From NCBI RefSeq assembly GCF_024168485.1, contig NZ_JALJVY010000001.1:310001-374000 (forward strand): a DNA stretch of 64,000 nucleotides, read 5' to 3'. The DNA comes from Sphingobium sp. OAS761. Lineage in GTDB: Bacteria; Pseudomonadota; Alphaproteobacteria; Sphingomonadales; Sphingomonadaceae. Positions 1 through 10,497 of the stretch are shown here, one piece after another. Every line of letters begins with the position of its first letter. Within the stretch, counting starts at the first letter, position 1. The notes beneath the pieces were generated by a model. It did not search any database. It was given only the letters and a program-made list of their open reading frames with translations, and was not told where the DNA came from. Made by a program: the position numbers and the translations under genes.

Positions 1-471
1 GGTGATGCCCATCGATACGCGGTAGAAGGCGATGATGCCGCGCGATTCCCGCGAGGCGTAGACGATATTGAGCGCCTCCATGATCGCGGAGGCGGCGCGG
101 GTGGCGCCGTAGATGGCCAGGCCCAGCGCCAGTACGAGGCCAAGCCCGGTCGTGCCCTTCGCGGCGGATACCACGCCGATGAGCTGGTCGTTGATAAGCC
201 GGGCGGCATCGGCGGGCACCACCGTGATGATGGCGGCCATGTGCCGCTGCACCAGGGCGGGGTCGCCGATCAGGCCGTAGGTCAGCACCACGGCGGCCAG
301 CAGCGGCGCGATCGACAGGAAAGCATAATAAGCGACGCCCGCGGACAACAGGCCCAGATGATTGGCGGACATGCCGACATGGACGCGCTTCAATATCTCC
401 CACCAGGCGCGCGGCGGTATCTTCCACGGCGCATCGACATGCACCTGCTGCGCTACCGGCTGCTTCATCAT
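1..471 (-). CDS. YihY/BrkB family membrane protein, N-terminal part
   Basis: The frame is open from an ATG at 471 (or 468, better spaced behind AGGGGA) to the window edge, so only about 157 N-terminal residues are seen. It reads MMKQPVAQQV, then a cytoplasmic stretch with WEILKRV, then SAGVAYYAFLSIAPLLAAVV. That motif marks the first membrane helix of the YihY/BrkB (formerly RNase BN) family. A second hydrophobic helix (GLGLVLALGLAIYGATRAAS) and the family motif ALNIVYASRESRG follow. The family is an inner-membrane protein of uncertain function. The C-terminus lies outside the window. Confidence 0.85.
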   Translation of the reverse strand, partial: MMKQPVAQQVHVDAPWKIPPRAWWEILKRVHVGMSANHLGLLSAGVAYYAFLSIAPLLAAVVLTYGLIGDPALVQRHMAAIITVVPADAARLINDQLIGVVSAAKGTTGLGLVLALGLAIYGATRAASAIMEALNIVYASRESRGIIAFYRVSMGIT

Positions 472-616
472 GGTCCCCTGATTGCCCTGAACAAAAGGCA
501 AGCGCATGAGTGCGGGACGGGTTCCGAAAAAGACGTCGCGTGCCTAGCGGCCGGGATAGGCTTCGCAGGCCGGGACGGGCGACTTCCGTTCCGCGCGTGG
601 ACGGTCGATCACATGG

Positions 617-1840
617 TCAGAGAAAGGTGCCGCCCTTCATCAGGCGGCGCACCCGGCCCTGCACCGGCACCTTGTCGAAGGGTGTGTTGCCCGCCGCCGC
701 CGCCATCCTGCCGCTGTCGACGATCCAGGGCGCATCGGGATCGATAAAGATCAGGTCTGCGGCCGCGCCCGGCGCGAAGCGGCCCGCGTCCACGCCCAGG
801 ATGCGCGCGGGATTGGCGCAGAGCAGGGTCATCAGGCGCCCCATCGTCACCCGGTCTTCGCGCACGAGGTTGAGCGACAGGGCAAGCAGCGTTTCCGCCC
901 CGGCCATGCCGGGCGCGGCATCGGCGAAAGGCAGTCGCTTGTCCTCCGGTCCGCGCGGGTCGTGGCCGGACGTGATGACGTCGACGGTGCCGTCCGCGAC
1001 CGCCGCCAGGCTCGCCTGCCGGTCGCGTTCGCCGCGCAGCGGCGGGGACAGGCGGGCGAAGGTGCGGAAATCGGTCACTGCCTGATCGTTGAGGAACAGA
1101 TAGGCGGGGCTGATGCCGCAGGTTACGCGCAGCCCTTCCGCCTTCGCCGCGCGGATGAGGTCGAAACCCGCCCCGGTCGTCACCAGCCGGAAATGGATCG
1201 CCGCGCCGGTTTCCCGCGCCAGCATGATGTCGCGGGCGATCGCCATCGCTTCGGCACTGGCGGGGGCATGGGGCAGGCCGAGCCGGGTCGCCGTCTCGCC
1301 GCTGGTCGCCACCGCCTTCGCCGTCAGCCCGCCATCCTCGGCATGGGCGATGACGGTCAGGCCAAGGCCGCTGGCATAGGTGAGCACGCGCAGCATCACG
1401 CCCGAATCGGCGATCCAGTGGCGGCCGGTGCTCACGGCCCGCGCACCTGCGGCCTGCATCAAGCCCATTTCCGCCATTTCCGTGCCTTTCAGACCCCGCG
1501 TCGCGGCTGCGATGGGGTGGACCCAGAAGTCGGGCTTGCCCGCACGCGTCGCTTCCCGGATCAGCCCGGCCTCGTCCAGCGGCGCCCGCTGGTCGGGCAT
1601 CAGCGCGGCGCGCGTGATGCCGCCGAAATGAAAGGCGGGCTTGTCGGTGGCGAAAACGCCCAGATCGACCAGGCCCGGCGCGACGACCAGGCCCTGCGCA
1701 TCGATCCGGTCGGCATCGGCGGGAATGTCGATTGCGCCGGTGGCGACGACGCGGTCGCCGTCTATCAGGACAATGCCGGGAACGGGCGCGTCCCCGCACG
1801 GGTCGGCCAGCCGGCCGTTGACGATGGCGATCCTGCTCAT
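617..1840 (-). CDS. pyrC: Dihydroorotase-like protein (probable non-catalytic PyrC paralogue)
   Basis: This 407-residue protein has the amidohydrolase fold of class I dihydroorotase: an N-terminal beta module, PGLVDL, and a C-terminal NPARILG segment. Its ATG overlaps the pyrB stop (ATGA at 1837-1840), which implies translational coupling. The metal-binding HxH that should follow PGLVDL reads GVF, and the usual TDHAPH motif reads TSGHDPRG, so key ligands are missing. In Pseudomonas, inactive PyrC homologues are structural partners of aspartate transcarbamoylase. By analogy I infer a structural role here rather than dihydroorotate synthesis. A true dihydroorotase would be encoded elsewhere. 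Confidence 0.85.
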   Translation of the reverse strand: MSRIAIVNGRLADPCGDAPVPGIVLIDGDRVVATGAIDIPADADRIDAQGLVVAPGLVDLGVFATDKPAFHFGGITRAALMPDQRAPLDEAGLIREATRAGKPDFWVHPIAAATRGLKGTEMAEMGLMQAAGARAVSTGRHWIADSGVMLRVLTYASGLGLTVIAHAEDGGLTAKAVATSGETATRLGLPHAPASAEAMAIARDIMLARETGAAIHFRLVTTGAGFDLIRAAKAEGLRVTCGISPAYLFLNDQAVTDFRTFARLSPPLRGERDRQASLAAVADGTVDVITSGHDPRGPEDKRLPFADAAPGMAGAETLLALSLNLVREDRVTMGRLMTLLCANPARILGVDAGRFAPGAAADLIFIDPDAPWIVDSGRMAAAAGNTPFDKVPVQGRVRRLMKGGTFL

Positions 1841-2832
1841 GCCCATCCCTCCACGCCGCGGGCGCCGCGCGTCAGCACGTCCAGGCATGCCATGCGCACC
1901 GCTACGCCCATCGCCACCTGTTGGGTGATGGCGGACCGGTCGGGATGATCGGCGACGGTGCTTGTGATTTCCACCCCCCGGTTCATCGGGCCGGGATGCA
2001 TGACGAGCGCGTCAGGCTTCGCCAGGGCCAGCCGTTCCGGCGTCAGCCCGTAGAGCGCGTGATATTCCCGCGCCGACGGGATGAAGGCGCCGTCCATCCG
2101 CTCGTTCTGGAGCCGCAGCATCATGACCACGTCGGCGCCGTCCAGTCCTTCGTCCATCCGGGTGAAGGGCGTCGCGCCCAGCATGTCCACGTCCGGCGGC
2201 AGCAGAGTGGGCGGGGCGACCGCGCGCACCTGCGCCCCCAGCGCGGCGAGGCACAGCATGTTGGACCGTGCCACCCGGCTGTGCAGCACGTCGCCGCATA
2301 TAGCCACGACCAGCCCTTCGAAACCGCCCTTGCGGCGGCGGATGGTCAGCGCGTCGAGCAGCGCCTGCGTCGGATGCTGGTGCCAGCCGTCGCCCGCGTT
2401 CAGCACCGGGCAGTCGACCTTGTCCGCGATCAGCGCCACCGCGCCGGAACTGGCGTGGCGGATAACGATCACATCGGCGGCCATGGCGTTCAGCGTCATG
2501 GCCGTGTCGATCAGCGTTTCGCCCTTCTTAACGCTGGACTGGCCGGCGTGCATGTTGACGACGTCCGCGCCCAGCCGCTTGCCCGCGATCTCGAACGACA
2601 GCAGCGTGCGCGTGCTGTTTTCGAAAAAGGCGTTGATCTGCGTCATGCCCGCCAGCCGGTCGTCATGCTTGCGCGCGCGGCCCTCGTTGGCCTGCGCCCA
2701 CTGTTCCGCCTCGTCGAGGAGGAAGCGGATTTCCCAGGGCTTCAGGTCGGCGATCGACAGCAGGTGCCGATGCGGAAACAACGCCCGGCCGGTCAGGTCG
2801 GTCGGTGGCGGCGCGGCGGTCATGTCGGGCAT
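1837..2832 (-). CDS. pyrB: Aspartate carbamoyltransferase catalytic subunit
   Basis: The product (331 residues from the ATG at 2832, chosen for AAGGG seven bases upstream) condenses carbamoyl phosphate with aspartate in pyrimidine synthesis. The carbamoyl-phosphate loop [13 protein letters not shown] is present. So are the [11 protein letters not shown] motif, the aspartate-binding region [10 protein letters not shown], and [11 protein letters not shown] near the C-terminus. Length fits the family. The stop codon overlaps the start of the inactive-looking PyrC paralogue, a layout known from Pseudomonas and common in alphaproteobacteria. No regulatory PyrI gene is visible. Confidence 0.97.
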   Translation of the reverse strand: MPDMTAAPPPTDLTGRALFPHRHLLSIADLKPWEIRFLLDEAEQWAQANEGRARKHDDRLAGMTQINAFFENSTRTLLSFEIAGKRLGADVVNMHAGQSSVKKGETLIDTAMTLNAMAADVIVIRHASSGAVALIADKVDCPVLNAGDGWHQHPTQALLDALTIRRRKGGFEGLVVAICGDVLHSRVARSNMLCLAALGAQVRAVAPPTLLPPDVDMLGATPFTRMDEGLDGADVVMMLRLQNERMDGAFIPSAREYHALYGLTPERLALAKPDALVMHPGPMNRGVEITSTVADHPDRSAITQQVAMGVAVRMACLDVLTRGARGVEGWA

Positions 2833-2936
2833 GAGCGACCCTTTAGGCGAGGGCGCGGAGGAGGGCAAGCTGTCGCCGGACCAGTGCCGCGCGACCGGCC
2901 CGTTGCGGGGGCCGGGGAAAGCGCTAGGAAAGGGGC

Positions 2937-3923
2937 ATGACAGACGATCCCGCCATCCGTTTCGACGACATAGTGGATGCCGCGCGGGCCATAGCGCCCG
3001 CGGCGGTGCGCACGCCGCTGATCGAGAATATGCGCCTCAACGAACAGTGCGGCCGGCGTGTTCTGGTGAAGTTCGAGGGCGCGCAGCACACCGGGTCGTT
3101 CAAGTTTCGCGGCGCCTATAACCGGCTGGCGCGGCTCGACCCGGCGGAGCGTGTGGCCGGCGTCGTCGCCTGGTCGTCGGGCAATCATGCGCAGGGCGTG
3201 GCGGCGGCCGCGCGGATGCTGGACATGCCGGCCACCATCGTGATGCCGGCCGACGCGCCCGCTATCAAGATCGCCAACACCCGTGCCCTGGGCGCCGAAG
3301 TCGTGCCCTATGACCGCTTTACCCAGAGCCGCGAGGAGATTGCCACCGGCCTGGCCAGGCGGCGCGGCGCGGTGCTGGTGCCGTCCTTCGACGATCCGTT
3401 CGTCATCGCCGGGCAGGGAACGACGGGGCTGGAGATCGTGGCGCAGGCGCGGGAAGCGGGTGCCGACATCGGCCAACTGCTCGTCTGTTGCGGCGGCGGC
3501 GGCCTGTCCGCCGGGGTCGCGACGGCGGTCAAGGCACTGGCGCCGGAGGTCGATATCCACACCGTCGAACCGGCCGCGTTCGACGATACCGCCCGGTCGC
3601 TGAACAGCGGCGTGCGCGAAGGTGTGTCGCGCGATGCGCGGTCGATCTGCGACGCGCTGATGGCGCCCAGCCCCGGCGCGCTGACTTTCCCGATCCTTCG
3701 TGCGTTGGCATCGGATGGCCTGTCGGTCACCGACGACCAGGTACGCGATGCCATGCGCTTCGCCTTCTCGACACTCAAGCTGGTGGTGGAACCCGGCGGC
3801 GCCGTGGCGCTGGCCGCGCTGTTGGCGGGGATCGCGCCGCCGAGCGACCGGCCCGTGGCCGTGGTCCTGTCGGGCAGCAATGTCGACCCGGTGGATTTTG
3901 CCGCGATACTGGGCGGCGACTGA
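2937..3923 (+). CDS. PLP-dependent threonine dehydratase / serine racemase-like enzyme
   Basis: This 328-residue fold-type II PLP enzyme has the PLP lysine in GSFKFRGA (Lys56), the asparagine loop [10 protein letters not shown], and the phosphate-binding [10 protein letters not shown] near residue 185. It ends after a VVLSGSNVD motif. It lacks the C-terminal ACT regulatory domain of biosynthetic IlvA, so it resembles the short catabolic threonine dehydratase or serine racemase group. The exact substrate (threonine, serine or hydroxyaspartate) cannot be read from sequence. It is divergent from pyrB across about 100 bases. Confidence 0.9.
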   Translation: MTDDPAIRFDDIVDAARAIAPAAVRTPLIENMRLNEQCGRRVLVKFEGAQHTGSFKFRGAYNRLARLDPAERVAGVVAWSSGNHAQGVAAAARMLDMPATIVMPADAPAIKIANTRALGAEVVPYDRFTQSREEIATGLARRRGAVLVPSFDDPFVIAGQGTTGLEIVAQAREAGADIGQLLVCCGGGGLSAGVATAVKALAPEVDIHTVEPAAFDDTARSLNSGVREGVSRDARSICDALMAPSPGALTFPILRALASDGLSVTDDQVRDAMRFAFSTLKLVVEPGGAVALAALLAGIAPPSDRPVAVVLSGSNVDPVDFAAILGGD

Positions 3924-4016
3924 AAGGCGGTGAATCGGCGCTGCGGAACACCGATCCTGCTGGACAGGAGCGTGCAGATCGGCATCTAATCGCGTCACCG
4001 CAACATGGGGGTAGGC

Positions 4017-4487
4017 ATGGCGATCAGCTTCACGGTGAACGGGGAAAAGCGGCGGGTCGACGGCGATCCGGCCAAGCCCCTGCTATGGGCGCTGCGTGAG
4101 GATCTGGACATGGTCGGCACCAAGTTCGGCTGTGGCGCCGGGCTGTGCGGCGCGTGCACCGTTCATCTGGACGGCGTGGCGGTGCGGTCCTGCCAGACAC
4201 CGGTGGGCGATGTGGCGAACATGGCGGTCACCACCATCGAAGGCGTGCAGGCGAGCGATGCGGGCAAGCGCGTCGCGGCGAGCTGGGTGAAGCTGGACGT
4301 GCCCCAGTGCGGCTATTGCCAGGCGGGCCAGATCATGAGCGCGACGGCGCTTCTGGCACAGACGCCCCGGCCCAGCGACGAGGAGATCGACGCGGCGATG
4401 ATGGGCAATCTGTGCCGCTGTTCAACCTATGTCCGCATCCGCGCCGCCATCAGGGACGCCGCCGGCATCGCGGAGACGCAGGCATGA
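4017..4487 (+). CDS. (2Fe-2S)-binding subunit of an aldehyde/isoquinoline oxidoreductase
   Basis: This small electron-transfer subunit (156 residues) belongs to a xanthine-oxidase-family molybdenum hydroxylase. An N-terminal plant-ferredoxin cluster is shown by [21 protein letters not shown] second all-helical cluster is shown by [18 protein letters not shown] and [15 protein letters not shown]. The ATG at 4017 is preferred over 4005 because GGGGGTAGG sits just upstream. The stop overlaps the large-subunit start (ATGA), so the two subunits are coupled. It is the IorA-like partner of the next gene. Confidence 0.95.
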   Translation: MAISFTVNGEKRRVDGDPAKPLLWALREDLDMVGTKFGCGAGLCGACTVHLDGVAVRSCQTPVGDVANMAVTTIEGVQASDAGKRVAASWVKLDVPQCGYCQAGQIMSATALLAQTPRPSDEEIDAAMMGNLCRCSTYVRIRAAIRDAAGIAETQA

Positions 4488-6667
4488 GCGCCGCCCTTCT
4501 TTCGCGCCGGGGCTTCATTTCCGCGTCGCTGCTGGCGGGCGGCGGCCTGCTGTTCGACCTCCGGCTGGCAGTGGCACGGGCGGCGGACGGGTCGCCGGTG
4601 GTCCTGACCGCCTTCATCCGCATATTGCCCGACAATCGCGTCGTCATCGGCGCGAAGAACGCGGAAATCGGGCAGGGCGCCAAGACGATGCTGCCGATGC
4701 TGATCGCCGAGGAACTGGATGTCGACTGGAGCCAGGTAACCATCGAACAGACCCATGCCGACAGCAAGATTTTCGGCGGGCAGAGCGCGGGCGGCAGCCG
4801 GACGACGCCGCGCGAATGGCTACCCACGCGGCAGGCGGGCGCGGCGGCGCGGGCCATGCTGGTCGCGGCTGCGGCGCAGGACTGGGGCGTGGCGACCGGA
4901 ACGTTGCGCACCGGCGGCGGCATGGTGCGCGATCCCGCTTCGGGCAAGACCGCCAGCTACGCATCGCTGGCCGCCGTGGCGGCGAAACTGCCCGCGCCCG
5001 ATCCGGCGACGCTGACGCTCAAGGACGCGGCCGATTTCCGTATCATCGGCCGGTCGATAGGCGGCATCGACACGCCGGCCATCGTCGCGGGCAAGCCTTT
5101 GTTCGGCATCGATTTCAAGCTGCCGGGCATGCTCTATGCCGTGCTGGAAACCTGCCCTGCTTTCGGCGGGACGTTTTTGTCGGCCAATCTGGACGAGGTG
5201 AAGGCCTTGCCCGGTGTCGAGCGGGTACTGACGATCAGGGGCGACGGCACACCCGAATCCCTGTTCGACGGTGTGGCGATCCTGTCCCGCAGCTGGTGGA
5301 GTGCGAACAAGGCGCGCGAGGCGCTGAAGGTCGAATGGGACGCGGGCGCGGTCAGCGGCTTTTCGAGTGCCGGCTATGCCCGACAGGCGGCGGAAAAACG
5401 CCTGGCGAAGGCGGACGCCGACATCATCCGCACAGGCGATGTGGATGCGGCCTTTGCCGGCGCTGCGAAAACAGTCAGCGCCGACTACAGCTACCCCTTC
5501 CTGGCGCATGGCACGCTGGAACCGCAGAACTGCACCGCGCTGTTCGCCGATGACGCGATCGAAATATGGGCGCCCACCCAGAATCCCGAAAGCGGACGCG
5601 CGCTGGTGGCCAAGGCGCTGAATCTGCCGCCCGACAAGATCCGGATCAACTTCACCCGGATCGGCGGCGGGTTCGGACGGCGGCTGATGAACGATTATAT
5701 GGTGCAGGTCGCCGCCATCGCCGCGCAGGTGCCCGGCGTGCCGGTCAAGCTGCTGTGGAACCGGCAGCAGGATATCCAGCGCGATTTCTACCGTCCCGCC
5801 GGATGGCACGGTTTCCGCGCGGCGCTGGACAAGGACGGCCGGCTGACGGCCTTTCACGACCATTTCGTCACGTTCGGCAAGGACGGCAAGCCGGTGCGCG
5901 CCGCCGAATTGTCCGCCACCGAATTGCCGGCGGGCCTGATCGATCATGTGCTGCTGGAGCAGAGCTTCATCGCCACCAACATGCCGACCGGCTGGCTGCG
6001 CGCGCCCGGTTCGAATGCCATCGCCTTCGTCTACCAGGCATTTCTGGACGAGGTGGCGCTGGCCGCCGGCAAGGATCTGCCGACCCTGATGCTGGACCTG
6101 CTGCGCCAGCCGAGGGAACTGGATCGCGGCAAGAACGCGCCGCCGTTCGTGACGGCGCGGGCGACGGCGGTGATCGAGAAGGTGCTGGCGATGGCGGGTT
6201 GGTCCGAACGCGCCGCGCTGCCCAAGGGCACGGGCAAGGGCTTCGCCTTCTACTACAGCCATATGGGCTATTTCGCCGAAGTGGTGGAAGCGGTCGTCGC
6301 CGACGGCCTGCCCCGGGTGAAAACCGTCTGGGTCGCTGGCGATGTCGGCAGCCAGATCATCAATCCCCTCAACGCGCTGCACCAGGCGCAGGGATCGGTG
6401 ATCGAGGGGCTGGGCCAGGCGCTGGCCGGGCAGCAGGTCACGCAGGCGGACGGCGCGGTCGAGCAGGCCAATTACGATACCCATCCCTATATGCGCATCA
6501 CGGATGCACCGGAGATCCATGTCGAATTCGTCCGGACCGACTATCCGCCCACGGGGCTGGGCGAACCGGCATTGCCGCCGGTCATCCCCGCGCTGGTGAA
6601 CGCGATTCACGCGGCGACGGGGAAGCGCGTGCGCGCTTTGCCGATCACGGCGGAGATGCTGGCCTGA
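4484..6667 (+). CDS. Molybdopterin-binding subunit, aldehyde/isoquinoline 1-oxidoreductase type
   Basis: This 727-residue catalytic subunit begins with a twin-arginine signal ([14 protein letters not shown]), so the folded cofactor-loaded enzyme is probably exported by Tat. Family motifs include [30 protein letters not shown], and the C-terminal [20 protein letters not shown], which carries the likely catalytic glutamate. It pairs with the preceding 2Fe-2S protein by a 4-base overlap. The physiological substrate (aldehyde or N-heterocycle) is unknown. No cytochrome or Mo-cofactor insertion gene (XdhC/CoxI type) is adjacent. Confidence 0.94.
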   Translation: MSAALLSRRGFISASLLAGGGLLFDLRLAVARAADGSPVVLTAFIRILPDNRVVIGAKNAEIGQGAKTMLPMLIAEELDVDWSQVTIEQTHADSKIFGGQSAGGSRTTPREWLPTRQAGAAARAMLVAAAAQDWGVATGTLRTGGGMVRDPASGKTASYASLAAVAAKLPAPDPATLTLKDAADFRIIGRSIGGIDTPAIVAGKPLFGIDFKLPGMLYAVLETCPAFGGTFLSANLDEVKALPGVERVLTIRGDGTPESLFDGVAILSRSWWSANKAREALKVEWDAGAVSGFSSAGYARQAAEKRLAKADADIIRTGDVDAAFAGAAKTVSADYSYPFLAHGTLEPQNCTALFADDAIEIWAPTQNPESGRALVAKALNLPPDKIRINFTRIGGGFGRRLMNDYMVQVAAIAAQVPGVPVKLLWNRQQDIQRDFYRPAGWHGFRAALDKDGRLTAFHDHFVTFGKDGKPVRAAELSATELPAGLIDHVLLEQSFIATNMPTGWLRAPGSNAIAFVYQAFLDEVALAAGKDLPTLMLDLLRQPRELDRGKNAPPFVTARATAVIEKVLAMAGWSERAALPKGTGKGFAFYYSHMGYFAEVVEAVVADGLPRVKTVWVAGDVGSQIINPLNALHQAQGSVIEGLGQALAGQQVTQADGAVEQANYDTHPYMRITDAPEIHVEFVRTDYPPTGLGEPALPPVIPALVNAIHAATGKRVRALPITAEMLA

Positions 6668-6699
6668 ACAACCGGCGGCGCGCGCGGGCACCGGGGCGA

Positions 6700-7461
6700 T
6701 CAGATGCGGCGGGCGATCGCCCCGGCCGCCCAGCCCATGCCGAAGGCGACGGCGATGGCGGTCAGGCCGTAGAAAAACGACCATTGTTCCGCCGCCACCG
6801 CCATGAAGCGTTCGAAACCGGATTTGCGCACCGTGATGTCGCGCACGGCGGCGGCGACCACCCGGCCGTCCTGCACCAGGAAGGTTTCGGCGGTATAGTC
6901 GCCCACGATCACGCGCGCCGACAGGGGCAGCCGCGCGCGGTAGAGAAGGCCGTCGGTGATTTCGACCGCGCCCGGCCGTTCCACGAACAGCCCGGCCCGT
7001 TCGCGCAGGTCCACCAGCCCGGCCTGAAACCGCTTTAGTTCCGCGCTCTCGTTGAGGGACGAGGGGGAGAGTTGAAGCTTGTCCACGCCCAGTTCGTAGA
7101 TGGCGGCGGTGCGTTCGTCCACGATCTGGCCGATGGGCCGGGACGAGGCCATGGCATAGAAGCTGGGCGCGGATTCGAAACGGGCGCTGTCGGCATTGAC
7201 CCAGATGCCGGCGACCTTCTGCTTTTCGCGCATGGTGATGGACTGTTCCGGCCCCTTCAGCACGACCACGATGTCGGCCGGCTTGTCGGGCTTGCGCCCG
7301 TCGGGATAGGCGATGGCGCCGAACAGCAGCAGGTCGGCGCCGGTGAAGCTGTACTGTATCTCCACGTCGCGCTGGGACACGTCGGGCACGAGCTGCGGCT
7401 CGTCCGCGCCGGCAAGCAGCAGCAGCGCCGGCAGCAGCGCCAGGCGGGCGCGGACGCCCAT
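6700..7461 (-). CDS. TIGR02186 family membrane-anchored protein
   Basis: This 253-residue protein has an N-terminal signal peptide (MGVRARLALLPALLLLAGA), a beta-rich periplasmic domain (IQYSFTGADLLLFGA, DIVVVLKGP) and one C-terminal membrane helix (SFFYGLTAIAVAFGMGWAAGA). That matches the uncharacterised TIGR02186 family, which is usually encoded next to TauE/SafE permeases. The ATG overlaps the permease stop by one base (TGATG), so they form one operon. I infer an accessory role for the permease. The biochemical function is unknown. Confidence 0.85.
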   Translation of the reverse strand: MGVRARLALLPALLLLAGADEPQLVPDVSQRDVEIQYSFTGADLLLFGAIAYPDGRKPDKPADIVVVLKGPEQSITMREKQKVAGIWVNADSARFESAPSFYAMASSRPIGQIVDERTAAIYELGVDKLQLSPSSLNESAELKRFQAGLVDLRERAGLFVERPGAVEITDGLLYRARLPLSARVIVGDYTAETFLVQDGRVVAAAVRDITVRKSGFERFMAVAAEQWSFFYGLTAIAVAFGMGWAAGAIARRI

Positions 7462-8375
7462 CAGCGTACCCCGATCGTGTAGATTTCGTCGGGGCGCCAG
7501 GCGAGGCCCAGCAACATGCGCGCCGCGACCAGCAGCACGATCGCGGCGAGCAGGACGCGCAGATATTCGGGACGCAGCTTCATCGACAGGCGCGTCCCGA
7601 TCTGGGCGCCTGTCACGCTGCCGATCAGCAGCAGCATCGCCAGCACCAGATCGACCGCCTTGGTCGTCATCGCGTGCATCATCGTGGTCGCGGCGGTCAC
7701 GAACAATATCTGGAACAGGGACGTGCCGACCACCGACTGGGTCGTCATGCCGAGCAGGTAGAGCATCGCGGGCACGAGGATGAAGCCGCCGCCGACGCCC
7801 AGCAGCATGGTGAGGATGCCGGTCGCCATCCCCAGCAGCAGCGGGGCGAGCGGCGAGATGTAAAGGCCCGAGCGGTAGAAGCGCCAGCGCATCGGCAGGG
7901 CCGCGACCAGCGGGTGATGCCTGCGCTTGCGGGCCTGGGCCTTGCGTCCGGTCTTCAGCGCGATCAGCGCCTGAATGGATTCCTTCGCCATCAGGCCGCC
8001 GATGCCGCCCAGCATCAGCACGTAGAGAATGCCGATCACCGTGTCGATCTGGCCCAGGCTCTGCAACAGGCGGAACAGCAGCACGCCCATCCCCGCCCCG
8101 GCGACGCCGCCCGCGATCAACACGCCGCCCATGCGAAAATCCACCGTGCCGCGCGCCATATGGGTGACCACGCCCGATACGCTGGCGCCCGTGACCTGCG
8201 ATGCGGCGGACGCGGCGGCGACTGTAGGCGGAATGCCGTAGAATATCAGCAGCGGCGTTGTCAGGAAGCCGCCCCCCACGCCGAACATGCCGGACAGCAG
8301 GCCGACCACACCGCCCAGGCCGATGATGACGAGCGCGTTCACCGACAGATTGGCGATGGGCAGGTAGAGATCCAT
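7461..8375 (-). CDS. Sulfite exporter TauE/SafE family permease
   Basis: This roughly 304-residue inner-membrane protein starts MDLYLPIA (ATG at 8375 chosen to match the family N-terminus). It has the duplicated TSUP signature: GLLSGMFGVGGGFLTTPLL near the N-terminus and GILTMLLGVGGGFILVPA in the second half, each in a block of about four helices. A basic cytoplasmic loop (TGRKAQARKRRHH) separates the halves. Such proteins export sulfite, sulfoacetate or other organic anions; the substrate here is not known. It is coupled to the downstream TIGR02186 gene. Confidence 0.92.
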   Translation of the reverse strand: MDLYLPIANLSVNALVIIGLGGVVGLLSGMFGVGGGFLTTPLLIFYGIPPTVAAASAASQVTGASVSGVVTHMARGTVDFRMGGVLIAGGVAGAGMGVLLFRLLQSLGQIDTVIGILYVLMLGGIGGLMAKESIQALIALKTGRKAQARKRRHHPLVAALPMRWRFYRSGLYISPLAPLLLGMATGILTMLLGVGGGFILVPAMLYLLGMTTQSVVGTSLFQILFVTAATTMMHAMTTKAVDLVLAMLLLIGSVTGAQIGTRLSMKLRPEYLRVLLAAIVLLVAARMLLGLAWRPDEIYTIGVR

Positions 8376-8432
8376 GGCATGTCGGCCTAATAGCAAAGCG
8401 CGGCGATATAAAGACGCTAGCGCCGGGCGGAC

Positions 8433-9494
8433 TCAAAAATCGGCGGCGATCGTGACGGCAAGGCCGGACACCGGGCGGGCATGACCGGCGACCCGCTGTC
8501 GCCATTCGACGGAAAGGCGTGCGGGCATCCGTGGCAGGGGCAATCGAAGCCGGATTTCGGGGCCGATGTCCAGGCGACCGATGCCCGGTTGTACCCCGCC
8601 GGACAATGTCGCGCCGATGCGCAGCCCGGTGCCGGGCAGCGGATGCAGCAGCGACAGCTTGCCGTCCACGAATATATCGCGCTGCCGCAGTCCGACCACG
8701 CCCGCCTGGGCATATCCGTCCGCCGCGATTCCGGCGGTCACGGGCGTAGGACCGAAGCCGCCGACCGCCATCAGCGCGAAGGCATCCCGCCCGCCTTTGC
8801 CCAGGGCAATCCGTCGTTCGGCCGCGATACTGACGGGAATGGCGCTGTCGGGTTGCAAGGCGATCCCGGCCGCGAGTTCGGGCGCGGCGGGCTGTTCCAG
8901 GGCGACGCTCGCGCGTGCGTAGGCGCTGGCGGGGGCATGGGCGCCTGCGGTCAGGCGATAGGCGATGCGTGTGCCGGCTTGCGACGCACCCAGTCTTCCG
9001 GCGGTTGCGATGTCGGTGACATCGCTGTGATCCGGGCGCCAGAGCAGCCAGGCGCTGGCCTGCCAGCGATCGGTCGCGGCGCCGAGAGGAGCGGGCAGCG
9101 GCGGCCCCATGGCGGGGAACCCGATCGGCCTGCCCAGGCCGACCGGCCGATCATCGCCATAATGGCGGTTGGCGAAGGCGACGGAGAAATGGATGAAGTC
9201 GAGCAGGTCGACCGGTGCGCCGACATTGATTCGGGCCAGAGGCGCGGCTTTGATCCACGCGCCGGGAACCGGCGTCGCCACGGCCGCTCCCGCGCGCGCG
9301 CGCAGCGGTCCTGAAGGCGATGCGGGGAGGAGGAGCGGCGGCCGAACCACAACCTGCCCCGTCGATGTCGTGCGTGTGCGGGCCATGTCGGGCGGCAATG
9401 GCAGGTCCGGATCCGACGCCAGACGAATGCCGATCCAGGCAAGCATCAGCAGGGCGAAGAAACGCAGTGGTCTTCCCCGCCCGGCGCGCGTCAC
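8433..9494 (-). CDS. Secreted or outer-membrane protein coupled to an NfrB-like glycosyltransferase
   Basis: The 353-residue product starts at GTG 9494, which overlaps the TGA of the glycosyltransferase (GTGA), a clear coupling signal. It has a hydrophobic N-terminal segment (LRFFALLMLAWIGIRLAS). Pro-rich sequence follows, then alternating amphipathic strands ending VSGLAVTIAADF, a typical outer-membrane barrel terminus with a final Phe. I do not recognise a named domain. Position next to an NfrB-like enzyme suggests an envelope export partner analogous to the NfrA C-terminal region. The insertion in the upstream gene may be polar on it. Confidence 0.7.
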   Translation of the reverse strand: MTRAGRGRPLRFFALLMLAWIGIRLASDPDLPLPPDMARTRTTSTGQVVVRPPLLLPASPSGPLRARAGAAVATPVPGAWIKAAPLARINVGAPVDLLDFIHFSVAFANRHYGDDRPVGLGRPIGFPAMGPPLPAPLGAATDRWQASAWLLWRPDHSDVTDIATAGRLGASQAGTRIAYRLTAGAHAPASAYARASVALEQPAAPELAAGIALQPDSAIPVSIAAERRIALGKGGRDAFALMAVGGFGPTPVTAGIAADGYAQAGVVGLRQRDIFVDGKLSLLHPLPGTGLRIGATLSGGVQPGIGRLDIGPEIRLRLPLPRMPARLSVEWRQRVAGHARPVSGLAVTIAADF

Positions 9495-10430
9495 GGCTCG
9501 GTTCGCAGGTCTGGAAAGCGATGGCGCGTCTTGTCCCAGCGCAAAGGCGCGCCCAGCAGCGAGCGCACATAGAGGGTTACGGCGCGCCGGGCCGCCAATA
9601 TCGCGATATAGTTGGCGATGACCGTGCGCGGGATGGCGGCCAGCCCCTGTCGCCACCCATAGATACGGCCGCTGAAGATGGCGCGCATCAGCGTCCGCCA
9701 GCCCATCAGCCCTCCGTTGAGCCACAGCAGCGCGACCATGGACGGAGGCACGGGGCGGGCGGGCACGGGCATGAATAGCGCCATCACCAGCAGCAATGCC
9801 CAGAGTAGCAGCGCGACATAGGCCGCGAACAGGACCAGGGCCGCCATCGCCGCACGCCGGTCGCGCAGGCGCATCCACCATTCGGCAGGGCCGCCGCGCC
9901 AGCCCAGCCGGTCCCATCCGGCGAGCGAGATGCCGACCATCCAGCGGGCCTTCTGGCGCACGGCCGCGTCGATTCTGTCGGGGAAATATTCACGCGTCGC
10001 GACCAGATCGCCGGTCGCGTCGCGCATCCGTACGAAAATGCCTCGCCCGCCCAGGTCGCGGATGCGCAGTCCCGCTTCATAATCCTCCGTCAGCGAGGAC
10101 GGGTCGAACGGCCCCGGTCCGTCCTTGTCCGCCAGACGGGCGAGCATGCCCCGCGCGAAGGCGCAGGCCACCCCCGCCGACGGGACCGACGCTCCCAGCG
10201 CTTCGCGCACGGTCAGTGCCTTGCCATGGCTTTCCGCGAATTCGTCGCCATAATGACCGGCGATCGCCCGCGCCAGCCAGCGGCCCCGGCCGGGCAGCGG
10301 CAGGACGGGCAGTTGCACCAGTGCGAACCGGTCGATCAGCAGGTCGAACAGGCGGATCTCGTCGGCATGAACCACGTCTTCGGCATCATGCAGCAGGATC
10401 GCCTTGTATCGGAATCCGGCGGCATCCTCC
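9491..10430 (-). pseudogene. NfrB-like glycosyltransferase, C-terminal fragment (split by transposon)
   Basis: This is the catalytic and membrane part of a family 2 glycosyltransferase. DAED in LLHDAEDVVH, TED in SLTEDYEAGL and the RQKARW motif are the expected catalytic elements. Membrane helices follow (ALVLFAAYVALLLWALLLVMALF). The N-terminal nucleotide-binding half lies 3.7 kb away at 14117-14599 on the same strand. Joining the two across one copy of the 10-bp repeat gives IAQEDA-AGFRYK in one frame, 470 residues long. An internal ATG occurs at the inverted-repeat junction, but the fragment lacks half its GT-A domain and should be inactive. Confidence 0.9.
10421..10430. repeat. Left copy of the 10-bp direct repeat flanking the transposon
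   Basis: GGCATCCTCC directly abuts the left inverted repeat and is repeated at 14117-14126 next to the right one. IS1595-family elements normally make 8-bp target duplications. Two of the ten bases may be shared by chance with the end of the element. Confidence 0.85.
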
Positions 10431-10456
10431 GGCATTATGTAGCAAACGCACCAACG
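10431..10456. repeat. Left terminal inverted repeat
   Basis: The left end starts GGCATTAT and continues TGTAGCAAACGCACCAACG (last base 10456). It is the perfect reverse complement of 14091-14116. The match extends two more bases outward (CC at 10429-10430 against GG at 14117-14118), so the symmetric region is 28 bp. Confidence 0.95.
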
Positions 10457-10497
10457 TAAGGATAGATGCAATCGCCCGCGTTGCGTAATGTCATCAT

